A stretch of 64,000 bases of DNA from Nocardioides faecalis (GTDB lineage: Bacteria > Actinomycetota > Actinomycetes > Propionibacteriales > Nocardioidaceae). The translations under genes and the position numbers were made by a program. Positions 38,263-47,474 of the stretch are shown piece after piece. Numbering within the stretch: position 1 is the first letter of the stretch; each line of letters starts with the position of its first letter. The notes beneath the pieces are model-generated. The model was not told the origin of the DNA, searched no databases, and saw only the letters and a list, made by a program, of their open reading frames with translations. Location: NCBI RefSeq assembly GCF_018388425.1, contig NZ_CP074406.1, forward strand, positions 3,100,001 to 3,164,000, read 5' to 3'.

Positions 38263-39438
38263 GTGGACCTCGAGACCTTCCGGTGGCTGCTGGGCGACGA
38301 CGGTCAGGCGCTGCTGGCCGAGGCGAGCGACCTGGTCGCCGGTGGCGCCGACGCCCTGGCCGCGGGCTCCGCCCTGCGTCGTACGACGACCGCGGAGCGG
38401 GCCGCGGCGGCGCTCACGCAGGTGATGCTGCGCGAGCGGGCGGCGGCGAAGTTCGGCGACCTCGCGCCGCGGCTGTACTTCACCCCCGACGCCCTGGAGC
38501 AGGCCACCCGGTTCCGGGTCGCCGAGCACCGGGCGGGCCGGGCGGCGGCGTTCGGCGCGCGCACGCTGATCGACCTCGGCTGCGGCATCGGCGGGGACCT
38601 GATGGCAGCGGCGCGCACCGGGATGATCTGCGCGGGCGTGGACCTCGACCCGGTCCGGGTCGCGATCGCCGAGGCCAACCTCGCCGCCCTCGGCCTCACC
38701 GGAGCGGTGCAGGTGGCGGACGCGACCACCGTGCTGCACGAGACGTTCGACCTCGCCTTCGCCGACCCGGCACGGCGCTCGGGGGCCGGGCGCAGCTTCC
38801 GGGTCGAGGACTGGACGCCGCCGTGGGAGTGGGTGCAGGGCCTGTTGGCACGCGACGCCTGCGTCAAGGTCGCCCCCGGCATCCCGCACTCGCTGGTGCC
38901 CGACGGCGTCGAGGCGGAGTGGGTCAGCGACGACGGCGAGGTGAAGGAGGCCGCGCTGTGGGCGGGACGGACCGCGACCGCGCGGCGCCGCGCCACGGTG
39001 ATCGGTGACGGCGGCCTGGCCACCGTCACCGACGAGGAGGACCCCGGGCCCGCGGCGGTCGGGGTGCGCGCGGTCGGGGCGTACCTCTACGAGCCCGACG
39101 GCGCGGTGGTCCGGGCCGGCCTGGTCACCGCCGTCGCCGCCACCTTGGGCGCGGGCCTGCTTGACGAGCGGATCGCCTACGTCACCGGCGACAACGCGTT
39201 CCGCACGCCGTTCGCGCGCGGCTATCGGGTGCTCGAGGAGCTGCCCTACCGGGAGAAGCAGCTGAAGGCGGCACTGCGCGAGCGAGGCGTGGGCCGGTTG
39301 ACGATCAAGAAGCGAGGCGTGGAGGTCGTCCCGGAGACCCTGCGCAAGCGGCTGGCCCTGTCCGGCGACGCGGAGGCGACGATCGTGCTCACCCGGGTCG
39401 CCGGCGAGGGCACGGCGCTGCTCGTCGAGCCGCTGTGA
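38263..39438 (+). CDS. SAM-dependent methyltransferase with THUMP-like C-terminus
   Basis: 391 residues from a GTG. Class I methyltransferase core with motif I LIDLGCGIGGDLMAA (about 102-116), acidic GVDLD, and FADPARRSGAGR at the motif IV position. The C-terminal part (YREKQLKAALRERGVGRLTIKKRGV) is the THUMP-like domain of this actinobacterial family, suggesting an RNA substrate, but that is not established. It starts 24 bases after the MMPL gene, so cotranscription is possible. A very long hairpin begins at the base after the stop. Confidence 0.88.
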   Translation: MDLETFRWLLGDDGQALLAEASDLVAGGADALAAGSALRRTTTAERAAAALTQVMLRERAAAKFGDLAPRLYFTPDALEQATRFRVAEHRAGRAAAFGARTLIDLGCGIGGDLMAAARTGMICAGVDLDPVRVAIAEANLAALGLTGAVQVADATTVLHETFDLAFADPARRSGAGRSFRVEDWTPPWEWVQGLLARDACVKVAPGIPHSLVPDGVEAEWVSDDGEVKEAALWAGRTATARRRATVIGDGGLATVTDEEDPGPAAVGVRAVGAYLYEPDGAVVRAGLVTAVAATLGAGLLDERIAYVTGDNAFRTPFARGYRVLEELPYREKQLKAALRERGVGRLTIKKRGVEVVPETLRKRLALSGDAEATIVLTRVAGEGTALLVEPL

Positions 39439-39513
39439 GCGCGCGGTAGTCCCTGACGAAAAGCACCGGATCCGTGAGGATTCCGGTGCTTTTCGTCAGG
39501 GACTACCGCGCGC
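39439..39513. terminator. exceptionally long perfect inverted repeat between convergent genes
   Basis: Two perfect 32-base arms (39439-39470 and 39482-39513), starting GCGCGCGGTAGTCCC and containing GACGAAAAGCACCGG, separated by 11 bases that pair partly. It begins right after the methyltransferase stop and ends 20 bases before the metallo-hydrolase stop. The AAAA/TTTT blocks on each arm would follow an inner GC stem in either direction, a bidirectional terminator design. Confidence 0.8.
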
Positions 39514-39532
39514 GGGCGGTGAGAGGGCGGGC

Positions 39533-40159
39533 TCAGCCGAGCAGGGCCTGCTCGGCGGCGATGGTGGTGTCGTCGCCGTGACCGGTGTGCACGACGGTCT
39601 CCGGCGGCAGCGCGAACAGCTTGGCGCGGATCGAGGCCTCGATCGTGGGCCGGTCGCTGAACGAGCGGCCGGTCGCGCCCGGCCCGCCGGAGAACAGGGT
39701 GTCCCCGGTGAAGACGCAGCCCAGCTCGGGGGCGTAGAGGCAGACCGCGCCCGGGGCGTGGCCTGGGGTGTGCAGCACCTGCAGGGTGGTGCCGGCGACC
39801 TCGATGCTCATGCCGTCGGCGAGGTCGACGTCCCACAGTTGGCCGTCGGGGTCGTCCGCACCGCCGTGGGTCAGCTCCCAGACCGGACGGTCGTCGGGGT
39901 GCAGCATGATCGGCGCGACGGTGCGCTCGCGCAGCGCGGGCGCGACCCGGACGTGGTCGTCGTGGGCGTGGGTGCACACGATCGCCTTGACCTTGCGATC
40001 GCCGACGACCGCCATGATGTCGTCGACCGAGTGCGGTGCGTCGATGACGATGCACTCGGTGTCGTCGCCGACCACCCAGATGTTGTTGTCGACCTCGAAG
40101 GTCTCCCCGTCGAGGGAGAAGGTGCCGGAGGAGACGGCGTGGTCCACGCGCGCGGTCAC
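39533..40159 (-). CDS. MBL-fold hydrolase of the mycothiol formaldehyde pathway
   Basis: 208 residues from the GTG at 40159, overlapping the dehydrogenase stop as GTGA. Metal motif THAHDDH, then [16 protein letters not shown] and a C-terminal HTGHGDDT: a complete glyoxalase II-like di-metal site. Strict coupling to the mycothiol-dependent formaldehyde dehydrogenase makes hydrolysis of S-formylmycothiol the natural guess (inference). M. tuberculosis has the same pair (Rv2259-Rv2260). Confidence 0.85.
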   Translation of the reverse strand: MTARVDHAVSSGTFSLDGETFEVDNNIWVVGDDTECIVIDAPHSVDDIMAVVGDRKVKAIVCTHAHDDHVRVAPALRERTVAPIMLHPDDRPVWELTHGGADDPDGQLWDVDLADGMSIEVAGTTLQVLHTPGHAPGAVCLYAPELGCVFTGDTLFSGGPGATGRSFSDRPTIEASIRAKLFALPPETVVHTGHGDDTTIAAEQALLG

Positions 40160-41268
40160 AGCACGACCACCGAGCGCAGCACGTCGCCGTGGTGCATCCG
40201 CTCGAAGGCGGCCTCCACGTCGCCCAGGCCGATCTCCTCGGTGACGAACGCGTCGAGGTCGAGGCGGCCCTGGCGGTAGAGGTCCACGAGCATCGGGAAG
40301 TCGCGGCTGGGCAGGCAGTCGCCGTACCAGCTGGACTTCAGGGCGCCGCCGCGGCCGAACACGTCGATCAGCGGGAGGTCGGGCACCTTCATGTCCGGGG
40401 TGGGCACGCCGACCAGGACGACGGTGCCGGCGAGGTCGCGGGCGTAGAACGCCTGCTTCCAGGTCTCCGGGCGACCGACGGCCTCGATGACCACGTCGGC
40501 ACCCTCGGCGCCCTCGTAGGTCTCGGCGCAGATCCGCTTGATCTCCTCGACCGGGTCGGTCTTGGAGGAGTCGACGACGTGGGTGGCGCCGAGCTCGCGC
40601 GCCTTGTCGAGCTTCTTGGCGTCGATGTCGACGGCGATGACCGGGCTGGCACCGGCCAGCGCGGCGCCGGCGATCGCGGCGACGCCGACACCGCCGCAGC
40701 CGAGCACCGCGACGCTGCGACCACGGGTGACCGCTCCGGTGTTGATCGCGGCGCCGATGCCGGCCATCACGCCGCAGCCCAGCAGCCCGACGGCGGCGGG
40801 CCGGGCCTGGTCGTCGACCTTGGTGCACTGGCCCGCGGCGACCAGGGTCTTCTCCGCGAAGGCGCCGATGCCCAGCGCCGGGGAGAGCTCCTTGCCCGCG
40901 TCGGGGCCGTCGGCGAGCGTCATCTTCTGGGTCGCGTTGTGGGTGTTGAAGCAGTAGTGCGGCTCGCCGCGCTTGCAGGCACGACACTCACCGCACACCG
41001 CACGCCAGTTGAGCACGACGAAGTCGCCGGGGGCGACGCCGGTGACGTCCGGACCGACGGCCTCCACGATCCCGGAGGCCTCGTGGCCGAGCAGGAAGGG
41101 GAAGTCGTCGTTGATGCCTCCCTCGCGGTAGTGCAGGTCGGTGTGGCACACGCCGCAGGTCAGGATCTTCACCACCGCCTCGCCCGGACCGGGGTCGGGG
41201 ACGTTGATCGTGGCGATCTCGACCGGGGCTCCCTTGCTGCGGGCGACGACGGCCCGGACCTGCTGCAT
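40156..41268 (-). CDS. mscR: S-(hydroxymethyl)mycothiol dehydrogenase
   Basis: NAD- and mycothiol-dependent formaldehyde dehydrogenase (also MSNO reductase), class III-like zinc alcohol dehydrogenase. 370 residues; AGGAG seven bases before the ATG. Catalytic zinc CGVCHTD with GHEASG, structural zinc [15 protein letters not shown], cofactor loop [14 protein letters not shown], and the [28 protein letters not shown] region typical of this subfamily. It detoxifies formaldehyde; with the MBL gene it forms a two-gene operon. Confidence 0.93.
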   Translation of the reverse strand: MQQVRAVVARSKGAPVEIATINVPDPGPGEAVVKILTCGVCHTDLHYREGGINDDFPFLLGHEASGIVEAVGPDVTGVAPGDFVVLNWRAVCGECRACKRGEPHYCFNTHNATQKMTLADGPDAGKELSPALGIGAFAEKTLVAAGQCTKVDDQARPAAVGLLGCGVMAGIGAAINTGAVTRGRSVAVLGCGGVGVAAIAGAALAGASPVIAVDIDAKKLDKARELGATHVVDSSKTDPVEEIKRICAETYEGAEGADVVIEAVGRPETWKQAFYARDLAGTVVLVGVPTPDMKVPDLPLIDVFGRGGALKSSWYGDCLPSRDFPMLVDLYRQGRLDLDAFVTEEIGLGDVEAAFERMHHGDVLRSVVVL

Positions 41269-41417
41269 GTGTGACTCCTGATGCTCGGCGATGAGGGGCG
41301 CCTCCAGCCTAGTGCGGGGTCGCCGGCCACACCGGGCTCGCCCGGGCGCACCCGTCGACCCGTGGGCGCGCTCACGTGCCGCGGCTCAGGAGCGCTCGCG
41401 CGCGGTCGCCCCGCGCC

Positions 41418-42122
41418 TCACTTCCACTCCACGGAGGCCAGCACGGACTCCACCAGGGCATCGGCTTCGGCGTCGGGCAGGTCCTTGGGAAGGACGAGGC
41501 TGACGGTGACGAAGACGCCGGCGTGGATGGTGCCGAACCGGTAGTAGGTGTACTCGTCATCGGCGCCGGTGAGCACCCAGCCGGACAGGCCACGGACCTC
41601 GCGGTCGTCGCCTCGCGCGATGCCGGCACCATCCTTGAACTCGCCGTACGTCTCGACGTCGACGACGGCGATGTCCTCGAAGTCGGTGCTGCTAGTGGGG
41701 AACTCGGCGAGGGTGAGCTCCACCGGTCCGGCATCGATGTTCGTGGCCGCCGTCACCGTGCGGGTGCCGTCACCCACCGCGTACCACTTCCCACCGGTCT
41801 CGGGTGCGTGCACCCGTACGGCGTCCTTGGTCTGCAGCTCCATCCCGCTCGCCGGGACCACCTCGGGGGTGGCGGCGGTCGGGGACTCCTCCGGCGACGC
41901 GGCGGCGCCTGCGGACGTCGTGCTGGTCTGCGGCTCCCCGGGCTCCACGTCGGCGTCTCCGCACCCGGCGAGCGTCAGCGCCACCACCGCCGCCGCGGCC
42001 AGGAACCGCCCGAACGTCCCGGTGCGTCTGGGGCGCCGGGAGAGCGAGGGAGTCGTGGTCGAGACCGAGGTCGACGGGGCGTTCCCCACGGGCGGGCGCA
42101 GGGCGGGCGGCCGAGGGGACAT
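41418..42122 (-). CDS. lipoprotein, unknown
   Basis: 234 residues from the ATG at 42122 with AAGGAG about six bases upstream. An unusually long N-terminal region (about 38 residues, Pro/Ser/Arg-rich) precedes the hydrophobic core and lipobox LAGC (Cys54). The mature domain of about 180 residues is beta-rich, with EDIAVVDVETYGEF and LVESVLASVEWK at the end. No family recognised. Divergent from the ESX/PPE-like pair, 155 bases apart. Confidence 0.8.
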   Translation of the reverse strand: MSPRPPALRPPVGNAPSTSVSTTTPSLSRRPRRTGTFGRFLAAAAVVALTLAGCGDADVEPGEPQTSTTSAGAAASPEESPTAATPEVVPASGMELQTKDAVRVHAPETGGKWYAVGDGTRTVTAATNIDAGPVELTLAEFPTSSTDFEDIAVVDVETYGEFKDGAGIARGDDREVRGLSGWVLTGADDEYTYYRFGTIHAGVFVTVSLVLPKDLPDAEADALVESVLASVEWK

Positions 42123-42277
42123 GGCGGCTCCTTGGTCCGAAGGCGAGCGGCAGCGGCAGCGGCGGTGCTGCCCGACCGGGACCCGAGAGTAGCCGCTGGC
42201 CGGGCTGGTTTCACCGCGTCACGCGCCGGGTATCCCTCCCGACGCCCAGCCACACCTCGGGACAAGGACGGATCAGC

Positions 42278-42841
42278 ATGCTGCCAGAACTCGCCGGTCT
42301 CTCACCTAAGACCATGGCCAAGGAGTCCCCTAAAGGACTCGAACTGGCCGAGGACGAGATCACCAAGGTGATCAAAGAGCTGCAGGAGCAGATCAAGGCG
42401 CTGGAGGAGAACCGGTTCGAGGTGGACGCGCACATCGCCAAGAGCTCCCTCGGCCAGGCCGACCTCTCCCCCGCGCTCGCCCGGCACCACGCCCGCGCCC
42501 ACGGCGTCGTCACCGACACCCTGAGCGCGCTCCTCCTCGACCTGCAGAAGTTCCAGACCGCGGTCCGCGAGGCGCGCGGGCTGATCGGCAGCACCGACGC
42601 CGCCGCCGAGCAGGACCTCAAGCTCATCCTGGCCGGCACCGAGGACCTCGACCTCGGCCGCTACGCCTACGACCGGGCTCAGCGCGACCACGTGCACACG
42701 CCGGCCACCGACGAGCCGGTGGCTGATCCCGGGGCTGATCCCGGGGCTGGTCCTGGGGTTGATCCTGTGGCTGATCCGGGGGCTGATCGTGGGGCTGCCG
42801 CAGGGTCGCAGACCCCCGCCAACCGGACGGAGCAGCCCTGA
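42278..42841 (+). CDS. coiled-coil protein with ADPG repeats (first gene of an ESX/PPE-like pair)
   Basis: 187 residues from the ATG at 42278 (AAGGA about 11 bases upstream). Residues about 20-120 are helical with heptad character (EDEITKVIKELQEQIKALEE), no signal peptide, then a low-complexity tail with six ADPG-type units. It overlaps the next ATG as TGATG. Helical hairpin proteins without Sec signal in tight pairs are typical of type VII secretion substrates, but no WXG motif is evident. Function not known. Confidence 0.65.
   Translation: MLPELAGLSPKTMAKESPKGLELAEDEITKVIKELQEQIKALEENRFEVDAHIAKSSLGQADLSPALARHHARAHGVVTDTLSALLLDLQKFQTAVREARGLIGSTDAAAEQDLKLILAGTEDLDLGRYAYDRAQRDHVHTPATDEPVADPGADPGAGPGVDPVADPGADRGAAAGSQTPANRTEQP
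42722..42793. repeat. 12-base tandem repeat coding for Ala-Asp-Pro-Gly
   Basis: Six units of the GCTGATCCCGGG type, two perfect and four diverged, in frame in the C-terminal tail of the coiled-coil protein. Confidence 0.85.
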
Positions 42842-44187
42842 TGGCCGGAGAGAAGATCGCCCGCCTCAAGCAGTGGGTCGCGGGGATGGAGACCGGCGAC
42901 GTGTTGGTCTCCGCGATCACGTGGAGCCACGCGGCGACTGCCCTGAACGAGGTGCAGACCGCGCTGTTGTCGGCAGCGCCCAAGGTGCGCGAGGGGTTCG
43001 GGCAGGGCTCGGACGTGGGCATCCAGGCAGAGGCGGCCTTCACCAGCGCCGCCGAGCGGCTGGTGGAGCAGACGGAGCGCCTCGAGGCCGCGGGCAAGCG
43101 GCTGATGACGGCCCAGAACCGGATGGCCGAAGCGGAGGCGCTGGCCAAGCAGAAGACCCCGGATCCCGGCCCGGCGCCGAAGCCCGAGGACTACCCGGGC
43201 TACCAGCTCAACCCCCTCGCGATGCTGGCGCATGCCAGTGCCGTCGCCACTCACCAGGCCGAGCTCGGTGCGTTGCGGGCCCGCGACGACGAGGCGGAGA
43301 AGGCGATGCAGAAGCTGGACATCGCCTACCAGGAGGCGATCGAGGTCCTGGCCGGCATCCACGGTGACCCGTACCTGCCGGTCGACCCCGACGACTCACC
43401 GGCCGGCGGGCCCCCCGGAGGTCCCCGCGGCGTCCCGCCGGTGCCGGTGGGTACGCCGCCCGTGCCCCCGCCGACCCTGAACCCGGTCGACCCGATCGAC
43501 CCGCCGTACCCGGTCGACCCCGTCGACCCGATCGACCCGATCGACCCGATCGACCCGATCGACCCGATCGACCCGATCGACCCGATCGACCCCGTCGACC
43601 CGCAACCGCCGGTCGACCCGCTACCCCCCGTCGACCCGCCGCCCCCGGTGAACCCGGTGCCTCCGACCGGCGTCCCCGGCGGGGGCCCCGGAGGCGGCCC
43701 CGGCGGCATGCCGGTGGGCGGCCTGATCGGCGGAGCCGCGGCGGGCGCGTTCGGTGCACCCGGAGCGATCAACGGCATTCGCAACCTGCTCGGCCGGGGA
43801 GGTCCCTCCGCGGGCGTCGGTGCGATCGGCTCCAGCGCCCGGACCGGTGGGCCTGCCTCGCTCGGCGGTCGCGCCGGAGCACCCGGCAGCCCGGTGAGCA
43901 GGGCTCCCGGTGGCGCCGCAGGCAGTCCGCGGGCCGGCGGCCGCGGCGCGGGTGGTGCAGGGGCTCCGGGCGGTCGCGGCGGTCGCGGCGGTGCAGCCGC
44001 GGGCGGCACCGCCGGTCGTGGCGGTCGTGGCGGGCGTGGCGTGCCGGGTGGTCGCGCAGCAGCAGCCGGCGGCGGAGCGGCGCGCCGCCGGGGCCGCGAC
44101 GAGGAGTCCACGGAGCCTCGCGACCTCTTCGACGACGGCAACGACTGGCTCGACGACGAGGGCGCCGGGCCGGGCGTGCTGGGCTGA
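42841..44187 (+). CDS. PPE-like protein with DPI repeat and Gly/Arg-rich tail
   Basis: 448 residues. Helical N-domain (about 1-175; WSHAATALNEVQTAL, then long helices), no signal peptide; a proline-rich linker with seven perfect Asp-Pro-Ile repeats (about 229-249); a Gly-rich segment; a Gly/Arg/Ala-rich region; and an acidic end LFDDGNDWLDDEGAGPGVLG. The helical-domain plus linker plus acidic end architecture is that of PPE/EspB-like proteins of actinobacterial type VII secretion. No ESX core genes are in the window, so export is an inference. Confidence 0.65.
   Translation: MAGEKIARLKQWVAGMETGDVLVSAITWSHAATALNEVQTALLSAAPKVREGFGQGSDVGIQAEAAFTSAAERLVEQTERLEAAGKRLMTAQNRMAEAEALAKQKTPDPGPAPKPEDYPGYQLNPLAMLAHASAVATHQAELGALRARDDEAEKAMQKLDIAYQEAIEVLAGIHGDPYLPVDPDDSPAGGPPGGPRGVPPVPVGTPPVPPPTLNPVDPIDPPYPVDPVDPIDPIDPIDPIDPIDPIDPIDPVDPQPPVDPLPPVDPPPPVNPVPPTGVPGGGPGGGPGGMPVGGLIGGAAAGAFGAPGAINGIRNLLGRGGPSAGVGAIGSSARTGGPASLGGRAGAPGSPVSRAPGGAAGSPRAGGRGAGGAGAPGGRGGRGGAAAGGTAGRGGRGGRGVPGGRAAAAGGGAARRRGRDEESTEPRDLFDDGNDWLDDEGAGPGVLG
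43525..43587. repeat. 9-base tandem repeat coding for Asp-Pro-Ile
   Basis: Seven perfect copies of GACCCGATC, flanked by diverged GACCCCGTC-type copies on both sides (about 43486-43660). In frame, encoding a (DPI/V)n rod. Perfect identity implies recent expansion or slippage. Confidence 0.95.
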
Positions 44188-44207
44188 AGCCTCCCGGGTC
44201 CCCCTGC

Positions 44208-44235
44208 GTGCTCGCCGGCGTCAGCCGGCGAGCAC
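44208..44235. terminator. convergent terminator overlapping the tsaD stop codon
   Basis: Perfect 12-bp stem GTGCTCGCCGGC/GCCGGCGAGCAC with a 4-base loop that is the tsaD stop region (44223-44221). It serves the plus-strand PPE-like gene and lies inside the last codons of tsaD. Confidence 0.65.
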
Positions 44236-45279
44236 GTCGGTCACGGGCAGGCTGGAGTCCGCCGGCAGGTCGAGGGAGGACGGCGTCCGTCCCCGCGCCA
44301 CCATCGTGGAGCCGAGGGCGGCGACCATGGCGCCGTTGTCGGTGCACAGACCGGGCCGGGGCACCCGCACCTGGATGCCGAGCCGCTCGGCCCGCTCGGT
44401 GGCCAGGGTGCGGAGGCGTGAGTTGGCGGCGACGCCGCCGCCGATCATCAGGTGCTCGATGCCCTCGCTGCGGGCCGCGTCCAGGGCCTTGCGGACCAGC
44501 ACGTCGCAGACCGCCTCCTGGAAGGAAGCGGCGACGTCAGCCACCGGCACCGGCTCACCGGCGCGCTCGCGGGCCTCGACCCAGCGGGCGACGGCGGTCT
44601 TGAGGCCGGAGAACGAGAAGTCGAACCGGTGCCGCTCCAGGTCGCGCCGGCTGGTCAGGCCGCGCGGGAAGTCGATCGCCACCTTGTCCCCCTCGCGGGC
44701 GGCACGGTCGACGTGCGGGCCGCCGGGGAACGGCAGCCCCAGCAGGCGGGCGACCTTGTCGAACGCCTCGCCGGCGGCGTCGTCGATGGTCGCACCCAGC
44801 GGATCCACGCCAGAGTCGTGGCCGGTGACGTCGGTGACCTTGAGCAGGCTGGAGTGACCGCCGGAGACCAGCAGCGCCAGGCACGGCTCGGGCAGCGGAC
44901 CATGCTCGAGCTGGTCGACCGCGACGTGCGCGGCGAGGTGGTTCACGCCGTACAGCGGCTTGCCCAGGCCCAGCGCGAGCGCCTTGGCCGAGGCCACCCC
45001 GACCAGCAGCGCGCCGGCCAGGCCGGGGCCGTGGGTCACCGCGATCGCGTCCACGTCGGAGAGCCGGATGCCGGCGGTGTCGCACGCGCGCTGCACGGTG
45101 GGCACCATCGCCTCGAGATGGGCGCGGCTGGCGACCTCCGGCACCACGCCGCCGAACCGGGCGTGCTCCTCGACGCTGCTGGCGACGGCGTCGGCGAGCA
45201 GGGTGTGCCCGCGCACGATCCCGACGCCGGTCTCGTCGCACGAGGTCTCGATCCCAAGCACCAGGGGCTCGTCGCGCAT
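44221..45279 (-). CDS. tsaD: tRNA N6-threonylcarbamoyladenosine transferase TsaD
   Basis: Transfers threonylcarbamoyl to A37 of ANN-reading tRNAs, with TsaB and TsaE. 352 residues from the ATG at 45279, one-base TGATG overlap with rimI. ASKHA fold: [10 protein letters not shown] (9-18), metal motif NHLAAH, SGGHSSL, and [11 protein letters not shown]. Complete. All bacterial partners except TsaC are encoded in the same run. Confidence 0.97.
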   Translation of the reverse strand: MRDEPLVLGIETSCDETGVGIVRGHTLLADAVASSVEEHARFGGVVPEVASRAHLEAMVPTVQRACDTAGIRLSDVDAIAVTHGPGLAGALLVGVASAKALALGLGKPLYGVNHLAAHVAVDQLEHGPLPEPCLALLVSGGHSSLLKVTDVTGHDSGVDPLGATIDDAAGEAFDKVARLLGLPFPGGPHVDRAAREGDKVAIDFPRGLTSRRDLERHRFDFSFSGLKTAVARWVEARERAGEPVPVADVAASFQEAVCDVLVRKALDAARSEGIEHLMIGGGVAANSRLRTLATERAERLGIQVRVPRPGLCTDNGAMVAALGSTMVARGRTPSSLDLPADSSLPVTDVLAG

Positions 45280-45794
45280 CACGCCTCCATTGTGACGGGT
45301 GCGTCCGGTGAGGACGCCTCGGGCAGGGTCAGGCTCAGCACGATCGCGTCGGTGCCGTCGCGGTAGTAGCGCGGGCGGCGGCCGAGCTCGGCGAAGCCGT
45401 GCGCGGCGTAGAGGGCGATCGCCGCGGCGTTGTCCTCTCGGACCTCCAGCAGCAGCCGGGTGGCTCCGGCGTCCGCGGCGTGCTCGCGGACGGCGGCCAG
45501 CAGCGCCGCCCCGGTCCCGCTGCGGCGGCAGTGCGGCACCACCGCGATGCGTTGCAGCTCGGCGTCGGGCACGACGAGGCTGAGCACGGCGTAGCCCACC
45601 AGCCCCTCGCCCGAGCCGGGCTCCTCGGCGACCAGGTAGCTCACTGTCGGCAGCGCGTCCCGGACGCCCTCGGAGACGAGGTTGTGCGACCACGGGTCGA
45701 GCGGGAACGCCTCGGCCTCGAGCGCGACGATCGCCGGCACGTCGGCCGGCGTCGCGGGGCGCACGAGGGCTCGCTGCCGCCCCACCGGGCTCAC
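45279..45794 (-). CDS. rimI: ribosomal-protein-S18-alanine N-acetyltransferase (RimI-like)
   Basis: 171 residues from a GTG that overlaps the tsaB stop. GNAT fold: [11 protein letters not shown] at the substrate side, [17 protein letters not shown] for acetyl-CoA, and [18 protein letters not shown] near the end. RimI acetylates the N-terminal Ala of S18, and in actinobacteria it is encoded between tsaB and tsaD as here. Broader N-terminal acetylation is possible. Confidence 0.93.
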   Translation of the reverse strand: MSPVGRQRALVRPATPADVPAIVALEAEAFPLDPWSHNLVSEGVRDALPTVSYLVAEEPGSGEGLVGYAVLSLVVPDAELQRIAVVPHCRRSGTGAALLAAVREHAADAGATRLLLEVREDNAAAIALYAAHGFAELGRRPRYYRDGTDAIVLSLTLPEASSPDAPVTMEA

Positions 45795-46450
45795 CGGGCC
45801 GGCTCGCCCTCGGGCAGGACGGCCTTGGGCGCCCGCGGGATCTCGGCGTCGGGGCGGCGCAGGTAGAGCGGCTCGGGCGCCATCAGCTCGACCGTGCCGG
45901 CCACGACGGCGCGGGCGAGCCAGGCGGCGTCGGGTCGGCGCGGGCCGCGGGCGTCGGCGAACGCCTCGGGGTAGAGCACCGCGCCCTCACCGACGACCGG
46001 CAGGTCGGTGGTGAGCGTCGCCGGCCGGTCCACCACCGGGAACGTCGTACGACGCCCCGCGGCGTCGTAGGAGGCGAGGTAGACCTCCTTGCGGCGGGCG
46101 TCGGAGGCGACGACGAACGCGCCCTCCACGGTGCCGGTGGCGACCGCCTCGGCGGCGAGCACGTCGAGCGAGCACACGCCGAGCACCTCGGCGTCGAGCA
46201 CGTGGCCCAGGGTGCGGGCGGTGACCAGGCCGACGCGCAGGCCGGTGAACGGCCCGGGGCCGGTGCCGACCGCGATCCGGCGCACGGCTGAGGGCGCCAC
46301 GCCGGCGGTCTCCAGCACCTGCTGGATCAGCGGGGCCAGCTGCTCGCCGTGCTTCATGGCGACCTCGGAGGTGGCGGAGGCCACCACGTCGGAGCCGTCG
46401 TGCAGGGCCACGGTGACCGTCGGGGAGGCGGTGTCGAACGCGAGCAGCAC
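45791..46450 (-). CDS. tsaB: tRNA threonylcarbamoyladenosine biosynthesis protein TsaB
   Basis: 219 residues from a GTG. ASKHA-like paralogue of TsaD without the metal His pair: [26 protein letters not shown] and [14 protein letters not shown] are diagnostic. Non-catalytic dimer partner of TsaD. Overlaps rimI by GTGA; 67 bases after the GNAT-TsaE fusion gene. Confidence 0.96.
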   Translation of the reverse strand: MLLAFDTASPTVTVALHDGSDVVASATSEVAMKHGEQLAPLIQQVLETAGVAPSAVRRIAVGTGPGPFTGLRVGLVTARTLGHVLDAEVLGVCSLDVLAAEAVATGTVEGAFVVASDARRKEVYLASYDAAGRRTTFPVVDRPATLTTDLPVVGEGAVLYPEAFADARGPRRPDAAWLARAVVAGTVELMAPEPLYLRRPDAEIPRAPKAVLPEGEPAR

Positions 46451-46517
46451 CCCCCGAGGCTACCTGCCCGCCGCCGGCCCGCCGGGCCGGGCGCCGCAGC
46501 ACCGGCTACGGCAAGGG

Positions 46518-47474
46518 CTAGGGGCGCACCACCGAGCGCAGGTCGGCGCCGAGCCAGCGCAGCCCCACGGGGTCGAGCTCGACGGTGCGGGGGTCGAGGT
46601 CGGGTCCGGGGGCGGCGGCGGTGGCGCGGCCGATGCGCACCTCCAGCCAGGAGTCGGCCAGGCTCTCCGCCAGCCCGCTGCCCCACTCCACGACCGTGAC
46701 CGCGTCGGCGAGGTCGGTGTCGAGGTCGAGGTCGTCGAGCTCGGCACGGCCCCCGAGGCGGTAGGCGTCGACGTGCACGAGCGCCGGCCCGCCGACCAGC
46801 GAGGGGTGCACCCGGGAGATGACGAACGTCGGCGAGGTGACCCCGCCACGCACGCCGAGCCCCTCCCCCAGGCCCTGGGTGAAGGTGGTCTTGCCGGCGC
46901 CGAGCTCGCCGCTGAGCACGAGCAGGTCGCCGGCACCGAGCCGGACGGCCAGGCGACGCCCCAGCGCGCGCATGTCCTCGGCCTCGGGCACCTCGACGGT
47001 GAGCGGCACCGGCCGGGCCATCTCGACGTACGGCGACGTCCTGCCGGTCACGGCAAAGCCCATGTCGCGCCAGAAGCCGACCGTGCGGGGCAGCTCCTCG
47101 CGGGCCAGCACCACCAGCCGGTCCGGGGCCCGGGCCGGGTCGAGCGAGGTGGCGGCCCGGGCGGCGACCTCTGACAGCGCCGCGCGCACCAGCGCACGGG
47201 CGATGCCCCGGCCCTGGGCCTGCGGGACGACGCCGAAGCGGCGCAGGAACACGGCGCTCTCGTCGGGGTCGAGCACCACGACCCCGACGGGACAGCCGTC
47301 GAGACGGGCGAGCAGGCCGCCGCCCGGTGCGAGCATGGCGGCGATCGACTCGGCCGTCTCCGACAGCGCGTCGGCGGGTGGGTCGAGCGGCGCCCGGGCG
47401 GCGAACGCCGTCCGGACGACCTCCAGCGCGTCGTCGGCCGCCTCGGGACCGACCAGCGAGATCTCCACGGTCAC
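46518..47474 (-). CDS. tsaE: GNAT-TsaE fusion protein
   Basis: 318 residues from the GTG at 47474, coupled as GTGA to the hydrolase gene. Residues about 1-150 are a GNAT domain (VVPQAQGRGIARALV acetyl-CoA loop, GFWRDMGF). From about 160 on it is TsaE: Walker A SGELGAGKTTF, TSPTFVISR, HVDAYRLGG and VEWG. TsaE is the ATPase that resets the TsaBD complex. Standalone TsaE has about 150-160 residues, so this is a true two-domain fusion. The GNAT substrate is unknown. Confidence 0.92.
   Translation of the reverse strand: MTVEISLVGPEAADDALEVVRTAFAARAPLDPPADALSETAESIAAMLAPGGGLLARLDGCPVGVVVLDPDESAVFLRRFGVVPQAQGRGIARALVRAALSEVAARAATSLDPARAPDRLVVLAREELPRTVGFWRDMGFAVTGRTSPYVEMARPVPLTVEVPEAEDMRALGRRLAVRLGAGDLLVLSGELGAGKTTFTQGLGEGLGVRGGVTSPTFVISRVHPSLVGGPALVHVDAYRLGGRAELDDLDLDTDLADAVTVVEWGSGLAESLADSWLEVRIGRATAAAPGPDLDPRTVELDPVGLRWLGADLRSVVRP

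Noticed and set aside
35917..38889. A minus-strand open frame of about 990 codons over the MMPL and methyltransferase genes
   Set aside because: The plus-strand MMPL and methyltransferase frames have clear domains, and this shadow frame has none.
43486..43660. CRISPR-like array
   Set aside because: The repeats are direct 9-base coding repeats without spacers.
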